NCBI RefSeq assembly: GCF_958295425.1
Contig: NC_081143.1
Location: forward strand, 310,001-374,000
Reading direction: 5' to 3'
From: Solea solea
Taxonomy: Eukaryota > Chordata > Actinopteri > Pleuronectiformes > Soleidae
Length of the DNA: 64,000 nt
In this document: one piece after another, positions 10,747-22,936 of the stretch
Numbering within the stretch: the stretch's first letter is position 1
How the letters are laid out: each line of letters begins with the position of its first letter
Notes under the pieces: model-generated
The model's input: only the letters and a program-made list of their open reading frames with translations
Told to the model about the DNA's origin: nothing
Database searches by the model: none
Made by a program: the position numbers and the translations under genes

Positions 10747-13480
10747 GGGGAGGGGCCTGACGAAGAATGGTTCAAAGACCTCATGAAAAAACAACAGAGG
10801 AAGAGAGTGACCCTGCCCGGAGGAAGCCCGGCTGAGCGCCGCTGTGTTGGAGTTTACCCCGGTGGACGAGAGGGTCGCCTCCCTGCGCCTTAGGGTTGCG
10901 GGGGGGAAAGCCCTGACTGCTGTTTGTGCTTATGCACCGAACAGCAGCTCGGAGTACCCGGCCTTCTTTGAGACCCTAGATGGAGTCCTGCAAGGGGCTC
11001 CGTCGGGGGACTCCATAGTTCTGCTGGGAGATTTCAACACGCACGTGGGCAGCGATGGGGAAACCTGGAGAGGCGTGATTGGGAAGAACGGCCTACCTGA
11101 TCTAAATTAGAGTGGTCGTTTGTTATTGGATTTCTGTGCAAGTCATGGACTATCCATAACAAACACCATGTTCGAGCATAAGGACGCTCATAAGTGTACT
11201 TGGTACCAGAGTGTCCTTGGCCGAAGGTCGATGATCGATTTTGTGATCGTTTCATCTGATCTAAGGCCGCATGTTCTGGACACTCGGGTGAAGAGATGGG
11301 GAGAGCTGTCAACTGATCACCATCTGGTGGTGAGTTGGGTCAGAGGATGGGGGAGGACTCTGGATAGACCTGGTAAACCCAAACGTGTAGTGCGGATGAA
11401 CTGGGAACGTCTGGAGGATGCCCCTGTCCGAGAGGCCTTCAACTCTCACCTCCGGCGGATCTTTTCCTGTATCCCTGTGGAGGCTGGGGACATTGAACCT
11501 GAATGGGCAGTGTTCAAAGACTCTATTGTGAAAGCTGTAGTGGAGAGCTGTGGCTCCAGGGCTTTAGGTGCCGTGGTGGACACCGGTGGTCAGGGAAGCT
11601 GTCCGACTGAAGAAGGAGTGTTTCCGGAATATGTTATCCCGGAGGACTCCTGAGGCAGTTGCAAGGTATCGACAGGCCCGAAGGGCGGCAGCCTCTGCTG
11701 TGGCAGTCGCAAAGCAGCGGGTATGGGAGAAGTTCGGAGAGGACATGGAGAAAGACTATTGGTCTGCACCAAGGCGTTTCTGGAAAACCATTCGGGGCCT
11801 CAGGAGGGGAAAGCGGGGGACCATCCAAGCTGTGTACAGTAAGGATGGGACACTGTTGACCTCGACTGAGGAGGTAACCGGACGGTGGAAGGAACACTTT
11901 GAGGAACTCCTGAATCCGACATCTGCACCCTCTGTGGTGGAGGCAGAGAGGGAGGCTGATGGGGGATCATCGTCAATCACCCTGAGGGAGGTCACTGAGG
12001 TGGTTAAACAACTCCGCAGTGACAAGGCCCCGGGGGTTGATGAGATCCGCCCAGAAATGCTGAAGGCTCTGGGTGTGGAGGGGCTGTCTTGGATGACACG
12101 TCTCTTCAACATTGCGTGGAGGTCGGGGTCAGTGCCGAAGAAGTGGCAAACTGGGGTGGTGGCCCCCCTTTTCAAAAAGGGGAACCTGAGAGTGTGTGCC
12201 AATTACCGGGGCATCACACTTCTCAGCCTCCCTGGTAAGGTTTACTCCAAGGTACTGGAAAGGAGGGTTCGACCGGTAGTCGAACCTCGGATTCAAGAGG
12301 AACAATGCGGATTCCGTCCTGGTCGTGGAACAACGGACCAGCTCTTTACTCTTGCAGGGATCCTGGAGGGGGCCTGGGAGTACGCCCATCCGGTCTACAT
12401 GTGTTTTGTGGACCTGGAGAAGGCGTATGATCGGGTTCCCAGGGAGATACTGTGGGAGGTGCTGCGGGAGTATGGGGTGAGGGGGGCACTACTTAGGGCT
12501 ATCCAATCCCTATACGCCCAAAGTATGAGCTGTGTCAGGGTTCTCTGCACTAAATCAGGCCTGTTTCCTGTGGGTGTTGGCCTTCGCCAGGGCTGCGCTT
12601 TATCACCAATCCTGTTTGTGATTTTCATGGACAGGATATCGAGGCGTAGTCGTGGGGGAGAGGGATTGTGGTTTGGCGGGCTTGAGATCACGTCGCTGCT
12701 TTTTGCAGATGATGTGGTCCTCATGGCTTTGTCGGCCTGCGACCTTCAGCGCTCACTGGATCGGTTCGTGGCCGAGTGTGAAGCGGTCGGGATGAGGATC
12801 AGCACCTCTAAGTCTGAGGCCATGGCTCTTAGCAGGAAACCAGTGGATTGCCTTCTCCAGGTAGGGAATGACTCCTTGCCCCAGGTGAAGGAGTTCAAGT
12901 ATCTCGGGGTCTTGTTCACGAGGGAGCCGGAGAATCGGAGCGGCTGGTGCGGTACTGCATTCGCTTTACCGCACAGTTGTGACGAAAAGGGAGCTGAGCC
13001 AGAAGGCAAAGCTCTCGATCTACCGGTCAGTCTTCATTCCTATCCTCACCTATGGTCATGAAGGTTGGGTCATGACCGAAAGAACGAGATCGCGGGTACA
13101 AGCGGCCGAAATGGGATTCCTCAGGAGAGTGGCTGGCATTTCCCTTAGAGATAGGGTGAGAAGCTCGGTCATCCGGGGGGAGCTCGGAGTAGAACCGCTG
13201 CTTCTTCACGTTGAAAGGAGCCAGTTGAGGTGGTTCGGGCATCTGGTGAGGATGCCTCCTGGGCGCCTCCCGAGGGAGGTATATCAGGCACGTCCAGCTG
13301 GGAGGAGGCCTCGGGGTAGACCTAGGACAAGGTGGAGAGATTACATCTCCACTCGCCTCGGGATCCCTCAGTCGGAGCTGGTCAATGCGGCTCAGGAAAA
13401 GGAAGTTTGGGGTCCCTTGCTGAAACTGCTGCCCCCGCGACCCAGCCCCGGATAAGCAGAGGATGATGATGATGATGAAA
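10747..13480 (+). mobile_element. Rex3-like RTE retrotransposon inserted in L1
   Basis: A non-LTR element with one reading frame (apurinic endonuclease, then reverse transcriptase), no poly(A) and a GATGATGAT 3' end (13461-13477). GAT/GATG-type tails are known for Rex3-like RTE elements. It is flanked by TCTCC at 10742-10746 and 13481-13485. The start is shortened: the first third of the endonuclease is missing, while the 3' end is complete. It is transcriptionally opposite to the host L1. The gene it carries is described separately. Confidence 0.88.
10844..13455 (+). pseudogene. RTE/Rex3-like endonuclease-reverse transcriptase, broken
   Basis: The endonuclease domain shows [19 protein letters not shown] and the late STDHHLVV motif (Asp-His pair). 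The reverse transcriptase runs through VAPLFKKGN, NYRGITLL, QCGFRPGRGTTDQLF, FVDLEKAYDRV, RQGCALSPILF and the catalytic LLFADDVVLM (about 12695-12724). The C-terminal part has SQLRWFGHLVRMP, the GRRPRGRPRTRWRDY motif and a Trp-rich end. Lesions are a TAG at 11108-11110 in the endonuclease, a frameshift near 11560, and an indel near 12950 before YRSVFIPILTYGHEGW. About 500 codons of the RT remain open, so the insertion looks fairly young. It is not a host gene. Confidence 0.9.
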
Positions 13481-13485
13481 TCTCC

Positions 13486-15885
13486 CATTTTTTTTGTATC
13501 CCCCTGTCGGCCCAAGCCCGAAAACCACCATCTGCCCTGCCAATAGTGAACTGCGCATTATCCCATAAAGGTGAAAATTGAGAGATGGGGGTGTATCACC
13601 AATATGTCTATGAGCCCTAAACCAAATATCAATAGAGTTTTTAAGAAAGGGATTTATTGTTTTTTTTTTTCTTAAAAGTTTTTAAATCTGCTGAATATAA
13701 GTATAGGCTTAATGGCAACAGATACTGATGCTTGTTCAATAGAAACCCATGCTGGAGGAGAGTGTGTGACAAAGTAAAACATAGCACTGCGCAGCTGAGC
13801 AGCCCAATAATACCACTGTAGATTGGGCAATTGTAATCCACCCCTATCATATGGCAAATATAGTCATTTTAGTCTTAATCTAGGTTTTTTACCGTTCCAG
13901 ATAGATCTACAAAAAGCACTATTAATGTCTTTAAAAAAAAAAAATTTGGCAATGGTAATGGGAGTGACTGAAACAAATATAAGAATTTTGGCATGATAGT
14001 CATCTTAATTAAGTTGATCCGGCCAATCATTGATATTGGCATTGTCGTCCATTTTTCAAGTGAATCTTGTACCTCTTTCATCAGCGGGTAATAGTTTGCT
14101 TCAACAACTGTATTCATTTGGGGAGTAATCTTGATCCCAAGATAGGTAAACCCCTCCCTCGCACTAAAAAAAGGTGTATCTATAACCGAATTATTTCTCT
14201 CTTCTTCATTCAAGAAAAGTATAGAAGATTTTTCATTATTAATACTGTATCCAGAAAAGTGACCAAATTTATTAATTAAATGCAATAACGTCTGGACACT
14301 GTTTGATAGGTTTGACAAAAAAAGAATCACGTCATCTGCATACAGCGATATCCTATGGTCATGACCTCCAATTGTTATACCTGATAGATTGGCTTCAGCT
14401 CTAATGGACATAGCTAAAGGCTCAATGGCCAAAATAAACAATAATGGGGAGAGGGGACAGCCCTGACGGGTTGACCTCTCTAACCTTAACGGGCCTGATA
14501 AAATGTTATTCGTTCTTACATGCTGTAGGATTAGTGTATAATAACTTTATCCATTTCAGAAATTTCACCTTCACCTCCTCTGTAAGTGTTTTAAACTGGA
14601 GTTGATTAAGAAAAGTATCTCTGCAAGGAGGAGAGAAAGAGCTTTCTAAACTATACAGTGATTGATAGAATTCTTTAAATGTATTATTAATATCTTGAGG
14701 ATCGTTTGATATCTCCCCTGACTGAGTAGTTATGCCATTAATGGCTCTTTCAGATTGTAATTTTTTAATTCTCCAAGCTAATAATTTGCCGTCTTTTTCT
14801 CCCCGATCATAAAAGGCCTGGTTCAACCACAGTAAACTTTTTGCTGCTGCATCCGATTATTATTGTATATTTATTATTGTATTCCGTTCTCAAAATCAAT
14901 AACCGTTTTTGTTTATCAGTGTCATCTTCATCATTTATATCTATTTCCAAAGATTTTATTTTTTTCTCTAATTTATTAATTTCGGCTTTTTGTTTTTAGT
15001 GCTCGTGAAACTCATAATTTGCCCTCTAATATAAGCCTTGAAGGCTTCCCATCTAATGCATGCGTTAGTTTGGTTAGTGTTGACCTGAAAGTAGAAGTCA
15101 ATCTCATCTACATATTTAACAAATTCTGGATTTTTAAGCCACCTCACTTGCAGTCGCCAAGTAGGAGGAGACTGTTGAAGTTTCTCCATTTGTACAGAAA
15201 TGGAAATGGGGGAGTGATCACTAATGACTATACAATCATACCAACAGTTCTTAACTCTAGATACCAGTTCCTGTGATACTAAGAAATAATCAATACGAGA
15301 CCTGGACTTATATACTCCTGAGTAGCATGAGTATTCCAATTTATCTGGGTGAAGTTTTCTCCAAATTTCAGATAAGTTTAGGTCTGTGATGTATTGTAAA
15401 ATAGTTTTCCTAGATAATTTTTTATGAGGATCACATTTTGTAGAGCGGTCTACCGAAGGGTTCAAAGTGCAATTGAAATCCCCACCAATAATATTTAGGC
15501 CATACAGTGAAGACAAAGTTAAGAAGAAATTAGGACCATATTTGCTGACCAAATTCAATGCGAGAGACAGGATCCTACCCTGAGCGATTACAAACCTTCC
15601 TTGAGGATCCCGAATAGTATTAGTAAGTTGAAAAGGGATCGTTTTGTGAATAAGTATTAATACCCCCCGAGCATAATTATTATATGTGGCATGTATGACT
15701 TGGCCAGGCCACCTACGTCGCACTTGTTTAATTTCAGTGACTGTAATATGAATTTCCTGAAGAAAAATTATTTTCGATCGTAGGTTCTTAAGTCTGTTCA
15801 TTACCTGTTTCAGTTTAGTTGGCTTACTGAGTCCCCTGACATTCCAGCTTGTAAAATTTAAATCAAACAATTTTGAACTTTCCAT
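13486..15885 (-). pseudogene. L1 ORF2: endonuclease and reverse transcriptase remnant
   Basis: The likely start is MESSKLFDLNFTSWNVRG (15885). The endonuclease contains WNVRGL, FLQEIH, GGDFNCTLN, RSRIDYFLVS and ISDHSPI, which are the L1/APE catalytic blocks. It stays open to 14968. The RT is broken: a piece with LAWRIKKLQSERAINGITT (14826-14506) runs straight into LKWIKLLYTNPTA, so the fingers region is deleted. A frameshift then leads to STRQGCPLSPLLFILAIEPL and the catalytic LYADDVILF (14441-13875). A further stretch (13860-13486) has the LPYDRGGLQLPNLQWYYWA motif. It cannot encode active enzyme. Confidence 0.88.
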
Positions 15886-16139
15886 GTTACTACAAGTGCA
15901 GTAAGAGGGATGACCATGTCGAGTGTGACCAAAAACAAGAGGAAAAAATAAATGAAAACAGTAAAGTAAAAAATAAAAAAACATATAAAAACACATAACC
16001 ATTGAACCCCCCCCCTCCCCCCTTCCCTTACTTAAACTAAACAATGTAAGGGCAAATACCAATCCACACTGAGGAGTGGTTTAACTGTGATCACTTTTCT
16101 CAGGCAGCCCATGCGGCGCCCCGCAACTCGACCTTAACA

Positions 16140-16245
16140 TTCAAACATTTATAGTCCTAAAATGATAGACATGAAGTTAATTTCCCCGAGGGGACCTCCC
16201 AAAGGGATCAATAAAGTCGTTTGTCTGTCTGTCTGTCAGTCATAG
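16140..16245 (+). mobile_element. Small LINE-like 3' tail with (TCTG)n end inside the L1
   Basis: The sequence ATTTCCCCGAGGGGACCTCC, then GGGATCAATAAAGTCGTTTG, is followed by TCTGTCTGTCTGTC. A 'GGGATCAATAAAG' motif followed by a short simple repeat is a typical LINE 3' end. It lies between L1 ORF1 and ORF2, which are usually closer together, so it is probably a short truncated insertion. Confidence 0.45.
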
Positions 16246-16475
16246 TGTTATTAACGCTCCTTAATGTAACTACCTCAGTTGCCTGTGTCAAATAAACATA
16301 AAATAAAGTGTCCACCAAAATCGTAGTAGCAGTTTTGTATGTAATCAAAATAAATGAGAAAGTACAAAATATATGTAAATCTGACTTAATAAAACCTATA
16401 TTAAGCTAAAATGCACCTGTATTGTCCATAAAAGTCCTTCAGTAGTTACCTATACTCCTCGGCATTTAGAAGATT

Positions 16476-17351
16476 TTAGGAGTTTGGGAGAAAGCTCTCA
16501 GCTTCTTCTGGTGTGGAAAAAAGGATCATCTTTCCATTGTGTAGAGCTCTCATTTTGCAGGGACGTAAGGTGAATCCCCGAAACGTTCCAGCTTCAATGA
16601 ACTTTTTCTTCACTGCATTGAATGAGCTCCGTGCCTTCATGGTTTCCACTGATAAATCTTGTGCGAAGAAGTGACCATCGTGGATGAGGGAACGTTGTTT
16701 GGATGTGTTGAAGACCAACTCACAATCTTGAAATCGCAGGAAACGATCTGCTTTGGTCCGGTCTTGGTCTCGCCAGAGTGCGATGAGCTCTTTCCAATGT
16801 GAGCGAATTGTTGGCGTCGAGTCCCAGCCAGGCCGGCAGCATACGCTGGATGTAATCGGTCATGGGCTGGGTCTTTTCAGCGCTTTCGGGGAGACCTACC
16901 AGTCTTAGGTTCTTCCTCCAAACAGGATTTTCCAGGTCTTCTGTCTTCGAATCCAAACAAGCGATGCATTTAGCAGCGTCAGTCAACTTCGATTTCACAC
17001 TCTGCAAGCCGTCTTCGGCGTCACCTATGCGCCCTTCTGCCTCCGTGAGCCGCTTAGCGTTTGCGGTGATATCTTGTTGAAGATCCGTAAAACTCTTTTG
17101 CACTGCATCAACAGAGCCGTTCATCTCCGCTATACGTCTCTCCACATTGTCAAGTTTTTCCCCAAAGTCATCGAGAGTACTTATTTTGGTGTTAATCGCA
17201 ATGACAGTCTTACGAAGAGACTGCAGCACATTTAGCACCGCAGCTAAGTCATCCCGTGGGCCGCCCGTCTCGTTAGCATCGTTTTGGGTCTCTGAGAACC
17301 ACGGGATCTGGTGCTGCACTCACAGTCTTTAAGTGTCGTCTGTTTAGACAT
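16476..17351 (-). pseudogene. L1 ORF1 (RNA-binding, coiled-coil) remnant
   Basis: The start is probably the ATG at 17351 (MSKQTTLKD). A frame change follows at once, into the open stretch 17319-16720. This stretch has a heptad-rich coiled coil (LDDFGEKLDNVERRIAEMNG onward) and an RRM-like segment with RKNLRLVGLPESAE. A second frame change near 16719 leads to VFNTSKQRSLIHDGHFFAQD and FRGFTLRPCKMRAL, the C-terminal domain. This order (coiled coil, RRM, C-terminal domain) is that of L1 ORF1p, which coats the LINE RNA as a trimer. The gene is broken. Confidence 0.82.
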
Positions 17352-17619
17352 CTTTTAGAACTAATTAGAAGTGTTAATGACTAGGATTTTGTAAACTTTT
17401 AGCAGAGTTGCGGGGAGCACTCACTCTAAGCCGCCATCTTGATCGGTTGCTCAACGGCGCCCCCTCAAATGAAGCTAACTTATCGTTATTATTAGTAATA
17501 TGGTTAATATAGTAATCAAACAATATTAAAATAAAGTCAGGCCAGAAAATCTGCAGACTCTCAACATGATCAAATTATTAGGAACAATTACAATGTATTA
17601 AAAGGCGTTTTATAAATGT

Positions 17620-18204
17620 ATTCAACATGTTTATCTTCAACTCAATTCATGTGTTCATCACATTTATCAGTAACTTCATGAACCGATAGTGAGGATAAGA
17701 CAAGCAGCCTCCCCGGGAATCAGTGGTGAAGTGAGCGCAGGTCTCAGTGCATCACACCATCATCTGTGTCACGATGTCCGGGGCGGAACAAAGCGATAAA
17801 GTGCAGCATGTCAGTCTCCTCTCCTCAATCATCGTTAATTCATTGATAATAAGTTAATAAATAATAAGAAAATAAATGCTAATGAATGACGAATAAATAA
17901 CTAAAACCTTTTTTGTCATTATATTTTAAAAAATGTATAAGAACCCATCATTGCCTTCATTTATTCACATTTCTCATAAAGTTTTCACATCGTACGGTTC
18001 CCTGACAGTAGCCGTTCCCGAGACGTCACATGACCGCACTTTGCTGTGCTCGTACACAGCTGTGACATCACTCTGGGAAATAAGACGTTTCTGGGCTTTT
18101 TATGGCCTTTAGGAAGGTTTTACAAATAAGAAACTCCATGAATTAAAAATATAGAATATAAAGATCTGTACATGCCTGTGTCCATGTCTCCAGGTGTCCT
18201 GTGA
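17620..18204. mobile_element. Interior copy of the long-inverted-repeat element seen at 60150-61322
   Basis: Stretches match 60500-60985 closely: GTTCATCACATTTATCAGTA, AGTGAGCGCAGGTCTCAG, CCCTGACAGTAGCCGTTCCC, GAGACGTCACATGACCG, GCTCGTACACAGCTGTGAC, and GTGTCCATGTCTCCAGGTGT. Only the interior is present; the long arms are absent. The L1 lies to its left and the L2 begins right at its broken end near 18205. No coding capacity is seen. Confidence 0.7.
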
Positions 18205-20824
18205 ACAGTGCCCATCCCACTTTGGATGGAGCAGCTCTCTTATCTAGCAGCCTAGGACATTTTAACCCTAACCCTTGTATTGATTTATTCTGTGTAACTG
18301 TAACTTGGTTACATGAAGAAGATTATGTTAGTCTAAATGAGTCAACTCCACCCACTCATGCTAATACCCATATTCCTAGAAGCTCAGGCCGAGGAGAAGG
18401 TTTAGCAGCCGTTTTAAATACTAGATTATTAATCAATCCCAAACCCAAACCAGGATATTCATTGTTTGAAAGCCTTATTCTTAATCTATCTCATCCTAGT
18501 TGGAAATCACAGAAACCAATTATGATAGTCACAGTTTATCGTCCTCCTGCACCTTATTCATAGTTCCTATCAGAGTTCTCTGAATATCTTATCATTGCCT
18601 TAGTCACACCCTCGATCTTGTTTTAACTTACGGTATTGATATTGATAACTTAAACATATTTCCTCAAAACCCTCTCCTTACTGATCAGTATTTACTCACA
18701 TTTAATTGTACAATAATGAACTACAATAACATAAATAAGAAATACTGTCTGATAATAATATTAATAAAGAGACAGTGCAACCTTTATTTAACTCGGTGCC
18801 ATATGTCAGTACATCTGAAGGTACCTTTTGTGATTTTACTCCCGCCCTCATAGATCACCTTGTTGATAGTACAGCGGCCTCACTCCGTACTACATTAAAT
18901 TACGTTGCCCCTCTGAAAAAGAAAGTGGTGAATCAGATGAGAGCACCGTGGTTTAACTCCAATACTCACGGTTTCTCTCCTATAGATCTCCCTGAGTTAA
19001 CATCATTAGTTTCATCATCCAAGCCATCAACCTGTCAGTTAGATCCTATCCCCACCAAACTCTTTAAAGATGTGTTTCCTTTAATTAGCAGCTCTATATT
19101 GACTCAAATTAATCGATCCTTATTTATCCTTATTAACTGGATTAACTGGTGCCCCATACGTTTAAAATAGCAGTTATTAAACCCCTTCTCAAAAAAGCGA
19201 CCCTTGACCCAGATATTTTAGCTAATTACCTAATCTTCCCTTTGTTTCTAAAATCTTAGAAAAGGCAGTTGCTAATCATTTATGTGAATATTTGCGCATT
19301 ATTGGCCTGTTTGAAGATCTTCAGTCAGGTTTTGGTTAAACCATAGCACAGACACAGCATGGATGAAGTCCTTCAAGCTCATGGAAGTCATACAAGATAT
19401 TAAATATGGATCTACTACTTAATTCACTGATGTTATGCAACATATTTTTGTATTTGAAGTAAATTATTTGTTCAATTTTCACATTACTCTCTGTAGGCGA
19501 CAATACTTCTGTCTGGCCAAAATCTTTCTGTGTTCATTAAATGATCAGTCTTTCTTCAGTGAAGCAAATTTATTTTAGTATATTTAACATAATTTGGGAG
19601 GGTTTTAGCTTTTATATGAGCCATTTCTAAAACCAATGGATTAATTAAAAGTCAGGTTATAAGCTGTTGTTTCTAAAAAATGGATGTGACAAGACTTGTC
19701 AGGGACTGTAGTTAAAGTTAGTAACGATCTTCTCTTGGCTTCAGATAATGGTCTAGTTTCTTTACTCGACCTGAGATTGGAACAGACTCTTGGTATCACA
19801 GGTGCTGCCCTCTGCTGGTTTAAATCATACTTATCTGATAGATTCCAGTTTGTTCATGTTAATGATAAAGCCTCACTACAAACAAAAGTTAACTGTGGAG
19901 TTCCACAAGGCTCAGTGCTTGGGCCTATACTTTTTACCTTATATATGCTTCCTCTAGGGAACATCATTAGATGGCACAACATACACTTTCATTGTTATGC
20001 AGATGACACACAGCTATATTTATCAATGAGGCCGGATGAAATAAATCAGGTTGTTCAACTCCAGGAATGTCTCAGAGACATTAAGTCCTGGATGACCTGT
20101 AACTTTCTACTTTTAAACTTTTATACTCGGCCCTAAACACCTCAGAGAAAAACTTTCTGATCACATTGTCACTTTAGATGACATCACCGTGGCTTCCAGT
20201 TCCACTGTGAGGAACCTTGGAGTTACTTTTGACCAGGAAATGTCATTTGATTCACACATTAAACTAATTTCCAGAACAGCCTTCTTCCACCTGCGGAACA
20301 TTATGAAAATTAGAAACATTCTGTCTTTACAGGATGCTGAAAAACTAGTTCATGCTTTTGTTACATCTAGATTAGATTACTCTAACTCCTTATTATCAGG
20401 ATGTTCCAACAAGTCTGTTAGAACCCTTCAGTTAATTCAAAATACTGCAGCACGAGTTCTGACAGGAACTAGAAAGAGAGACCATATAACTCCAGTGTTA
20501 GCTTCTCTACACTGGCTCCACCCACAGTTTAGAATTCAATTTAAAATCCTCCTCCTCACGTACAAAGTACTTAATGGTCAGGCCCCTTCAAACCTCAAAG
20601 ACCTAGTCTTACCCTATCACCCTAATAGACCACTTAGGTCACAAAATACAGGTTTACTTGTGGTTCCCAGAGTCTGTAAGAGCAGAATGGGAGGCAGAGC
20701 CTTCAGTTACCAGGCTCCTCCTCTCCTGTGGAACCAGCTTCCAATGACAGTTTGGGAGGCGGAGCCTCTCTCTGTATTTAAAGTTAGACTTAAAACTTTC
20801 CTTTTTGATAAAGCTTATAGTTAG
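18205..20824 (+). pseudogene. L2-A endonuclease/reverse transcriptase remnant
   Basis: Open pieces are 18201-18563 (endonuclease), 18775-19170 (RT start, with SKPSTCQLDPIPTKLFKDV), 19696-20136 and 20189-20824. The RT pieces include [28 protein letters not shown] and the catalytic CYADDTQLYL (about 19995-20025). The C-terminal domain has FFHLRNIMKIRNILS, VTSRLDYSNSLLSG, IQNTAARVLTGT and LWNQLPMTV. Several frameshifts, a missing middle and a Tc1 insertion make it non-functional. Confidence 0.88.
19361..19708. mobile_element. Tc1/mariner fragment inserted in L2-A
   Basis: This block interrupts the L2 frame between SGFWLNHSTDTA and VKVSNDLLLASD. Its right end, GTCAGGGACTGTA, ends at a TA (19709-19710) and resembles a Tc1 inverted end (TACAGTCCCTGAC inverted). 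Interior words such as TTTGGCCAGAC (inverse), CCAATGGATTAATTAAAAGT and ATGTTATGCAACATATTTTT are typical of a Tc1-like family in fish. The left end is missing. Only transposase 3' flank remains, with no reading frame. Confidence 0.65.
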
Positions 20825-22160
20825 AGCTGGTTCAGGGAAACCTGGACCAGCTCTTAGTTCTGCTGCTATAGACCTAGACTGCTGGGGGATTTCCCTGTGG
20901 TGCACGCACATTCACTCTCTCACACTCAGGGTATGAATATGACTTTTTATGTCATTAACCTTGTCTCTTTCTCTCCCTAGTTTGTGTCTTCCTTCCTTCC
21001 CTCTCTCTCTCTCTCTGTATTCTCATCTTGCAGGTTGCAGGATCCATATCATACATATCATCACCATTATTATTGTGCTATAATTAAAAGTCAATATCAT
21101 TGACTGTATAAACTTGTAACTTGATACAGTTGTTGTGTATCTGCTCCTGGTCTCTCTCTCTCTGTCTCTACCTCATCTCCCTCTTGTCCTTTCTCTCCCC
21201 CCTTTCTGTCCCCCTCCTCTCCTCTGTCCCCCATTTTTCCTTTCACCCCAATCGGTCGAGGCAGATGACTGCACAGGTGTGAGTCTGGTTCTGTCAGAGA
21301 TTTCTTCTTCTGTTAAGAGGGAGTTTTTTCTCTCCACTGATGCCTAGTGTTTGCTCATTGTGTGAACTGTTGGGGTTCTCTGCTCTCCTTGATGTTGTCT
21401 ATGTACAGTGCCTTGAGATAATGTATGTTATGATTTGGCGCTATACAAATAAAATTGAATTGAATTGAAACATTTCATAGCATATGCTAATGGTTAGCTA
21501 ATGGAAGTGCTAACCACTGGAAAATAATTTTGTGTTGTAGTTTTGCACCTGAAATTGGGCATTGCTGGCAAAAATAGAGCAAACAAATAACATTGCTGCC
21601 TTCAGGGACACAAAGAAAACAAATATGAATATGTTTGGCACTTAATCCTATTGATATTCGTCAGTAGTTAGCTGTAGGGGACTGGACCTCTCATGAGACC
21701 TTATGTTTCATTTTACAACTGTAAGCTCTTATAAGACCTTATAAGAGCTTACTGATGTAAAATCACATATTTTTTCTATGGACTTTGGTGTGGGAGAGTG
21801 AGTGGTTTACACAGCGACAAAGATAGTTCAGTTAGAAAAGGCAGAGAGAACAGGGAGAAACATTTAAGTCAGTGAGCTGACTGCCATGTTTTCACTGAGA
21901 GCATGCATGTCTTTCTCATGCCTTTTCTTGGCGCAGGAATCCAGCAGGGGGCGCCTACACCTCAGACATTCAGTAGACTATATATATTACTACTATCCCT
22001 GTAAAGTATGTCTTCAATCACACAATCATATTTAAACATGAAACTTTGTGTCTTTTCCAGGGTGGATGAATCAAACAGACAAATCATGTTAAAGGAGGAC
22101 ACTGTTACATCAGATGTGTTCTTCTTTAATGAGACATGTACCAATATGTTTCTCCTCCAG

Positions 22161-22377
22161 GGATCTGCAGCAGGAAACACTGCGGCAGAGCCACCCGAAC
22201 TGGCTGCACTCGTCCTTTGTCTACAACCACCACCTGTTCTCACTCTGCATCCTGGTAGTGGTCCTCGCCATCCTGCTCTACATCCTGCGCCTGCAGAGGA
22301 TCCATAAGCGGGAGCAGCGGCAGGCTGAGGCCCTCAACCTCTTGTGGGCTGAGGAGGGAGAGGCCCTCCTCCCCTGA
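22161..22377 (+). CDS. entpd7: entpd7-like apyrase, last coding exon with membrane anchor and stop
   Basis: The exon follows a strong acceptor (TTTCTCCTCCAG at 22149-22160) and stops at TGA 22375-22377. The split codon AG|G joins exon 3 in frame. The 71 residues include a luminal stretch with SFVYNHHLF, a hydrophobic segment (LFSLCILVVVLAILLYILRL) and a basic cytosolic tail (RIHKREQRQ) ending EEGEALLP. A C-terminal single span with a short cytosolic tail fits the two-anchor topology known for ENTPD4/7. The LNLLWAEE motif near the end resembles ENTPD7 more than ENTPD4. The exon lies 20,348 bp from the previous one because the intron is packed with transposons. Confidence 0.9.
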
Positions 22378-22936
22378 GATAGACACCTGTGAATGGTTCT
22401 TTTTACCCACCAACAACATCAAAGATCACTCTTTAATGTTGCAGGGCGATTCTGCAACGGTTTAATGAGCCTGGAAATCAAACTCCTCTTTTTATTCTTT
22501 AATCATGCAGCTTGAAGTTCAGCGCTCATCTCAGGGTTTCTCTGGCTTTCACTTTCTTCTCTTCATGACAATTTGGGCTAAAAAGAATCACCTCTTCATT
22601 GCACGATCAAACACAAACCATTTCTGCTACAGAGGACAGAGAAACTGAGTTCAGCGTCTTTACTGCTTCCGGTAATAATCAGTGACGAGGAGATGCAAAC
22701 TAAGTCAGGTCTAGTCTCAGCTCTACTGTGACAAACACTTGTTTCAGAAAGGTGCATGTTATGGTGGTGGCTGCTTGAATGTGCTGCTCAATAACATGAC
22801 CAATCACATTCATACTCACAACCCAACTATTTTCTCATCAATGTCGACCCAAATGAACAACATTAATCTGTGATTCCAGTTCAGACATTGTAGGCCTCAT
22901 CTGCTGCCTGCTAGCATGCTAAATGTTAGCCTCTGT
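22378..22936 (+). other. Start of the entpd7-like 3' untranslated region
   Basis: The sequence directly after the TGA stop is presumably 3' UTR. No AATAAA is visible in the first 550 bases, so the end cannot be placed. No repeats were recognised before the MITE at 22937. Confidence 0.5.

Larger units (their letters stand above)
13486..17463 (-). mobile_element. L1/Tx1-type LINE, near full length but internally deleted
   Basis: The 5' end on the - strand is near 17463 and starts with an AAGATGGCGGC motif, as many fish L1 copies do. ORF1 (17351-16476) and ORF2 (15885 leftward) follow. The ORF2 sequence runs off at 13486 and continues at 10741, beyond the Rex3-like insertion. A (TCTG)n-ended fragment sits between the ORFs. 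The intervals 13875-14441 and 14506-14826 carry parts of the RT; much of the palm before the YADD motif is deleted. Confidence 0.88.
18205..21475 (+). mobile_element. L2-clade LINE (L2-A), long but internally damaged
   Basis: Endonuclease remnants begin near 18205 (TVTWLHEEDYVSLNESTPPT, then SGRGEGLAAVLN). The RT follows, then a 3' UTR with CT-rich sequence and the terminal GGCGCTATACAAATAAAATT then GAATTGAATTGAA, the L2-type tail. A Tc1 fragment interrupts it at 19361-19708. The same 3' end occurs at 5047-5091 and 59663-59846. Confidence 0.88.

Noticed and set aside
11568..13061. The 497-codon open frame as a host gene
   Set aside because: It has the full RTE reverse-transcriptase motif series, an RTE-type tail and target duplications. 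No introns and no sign of domestication.
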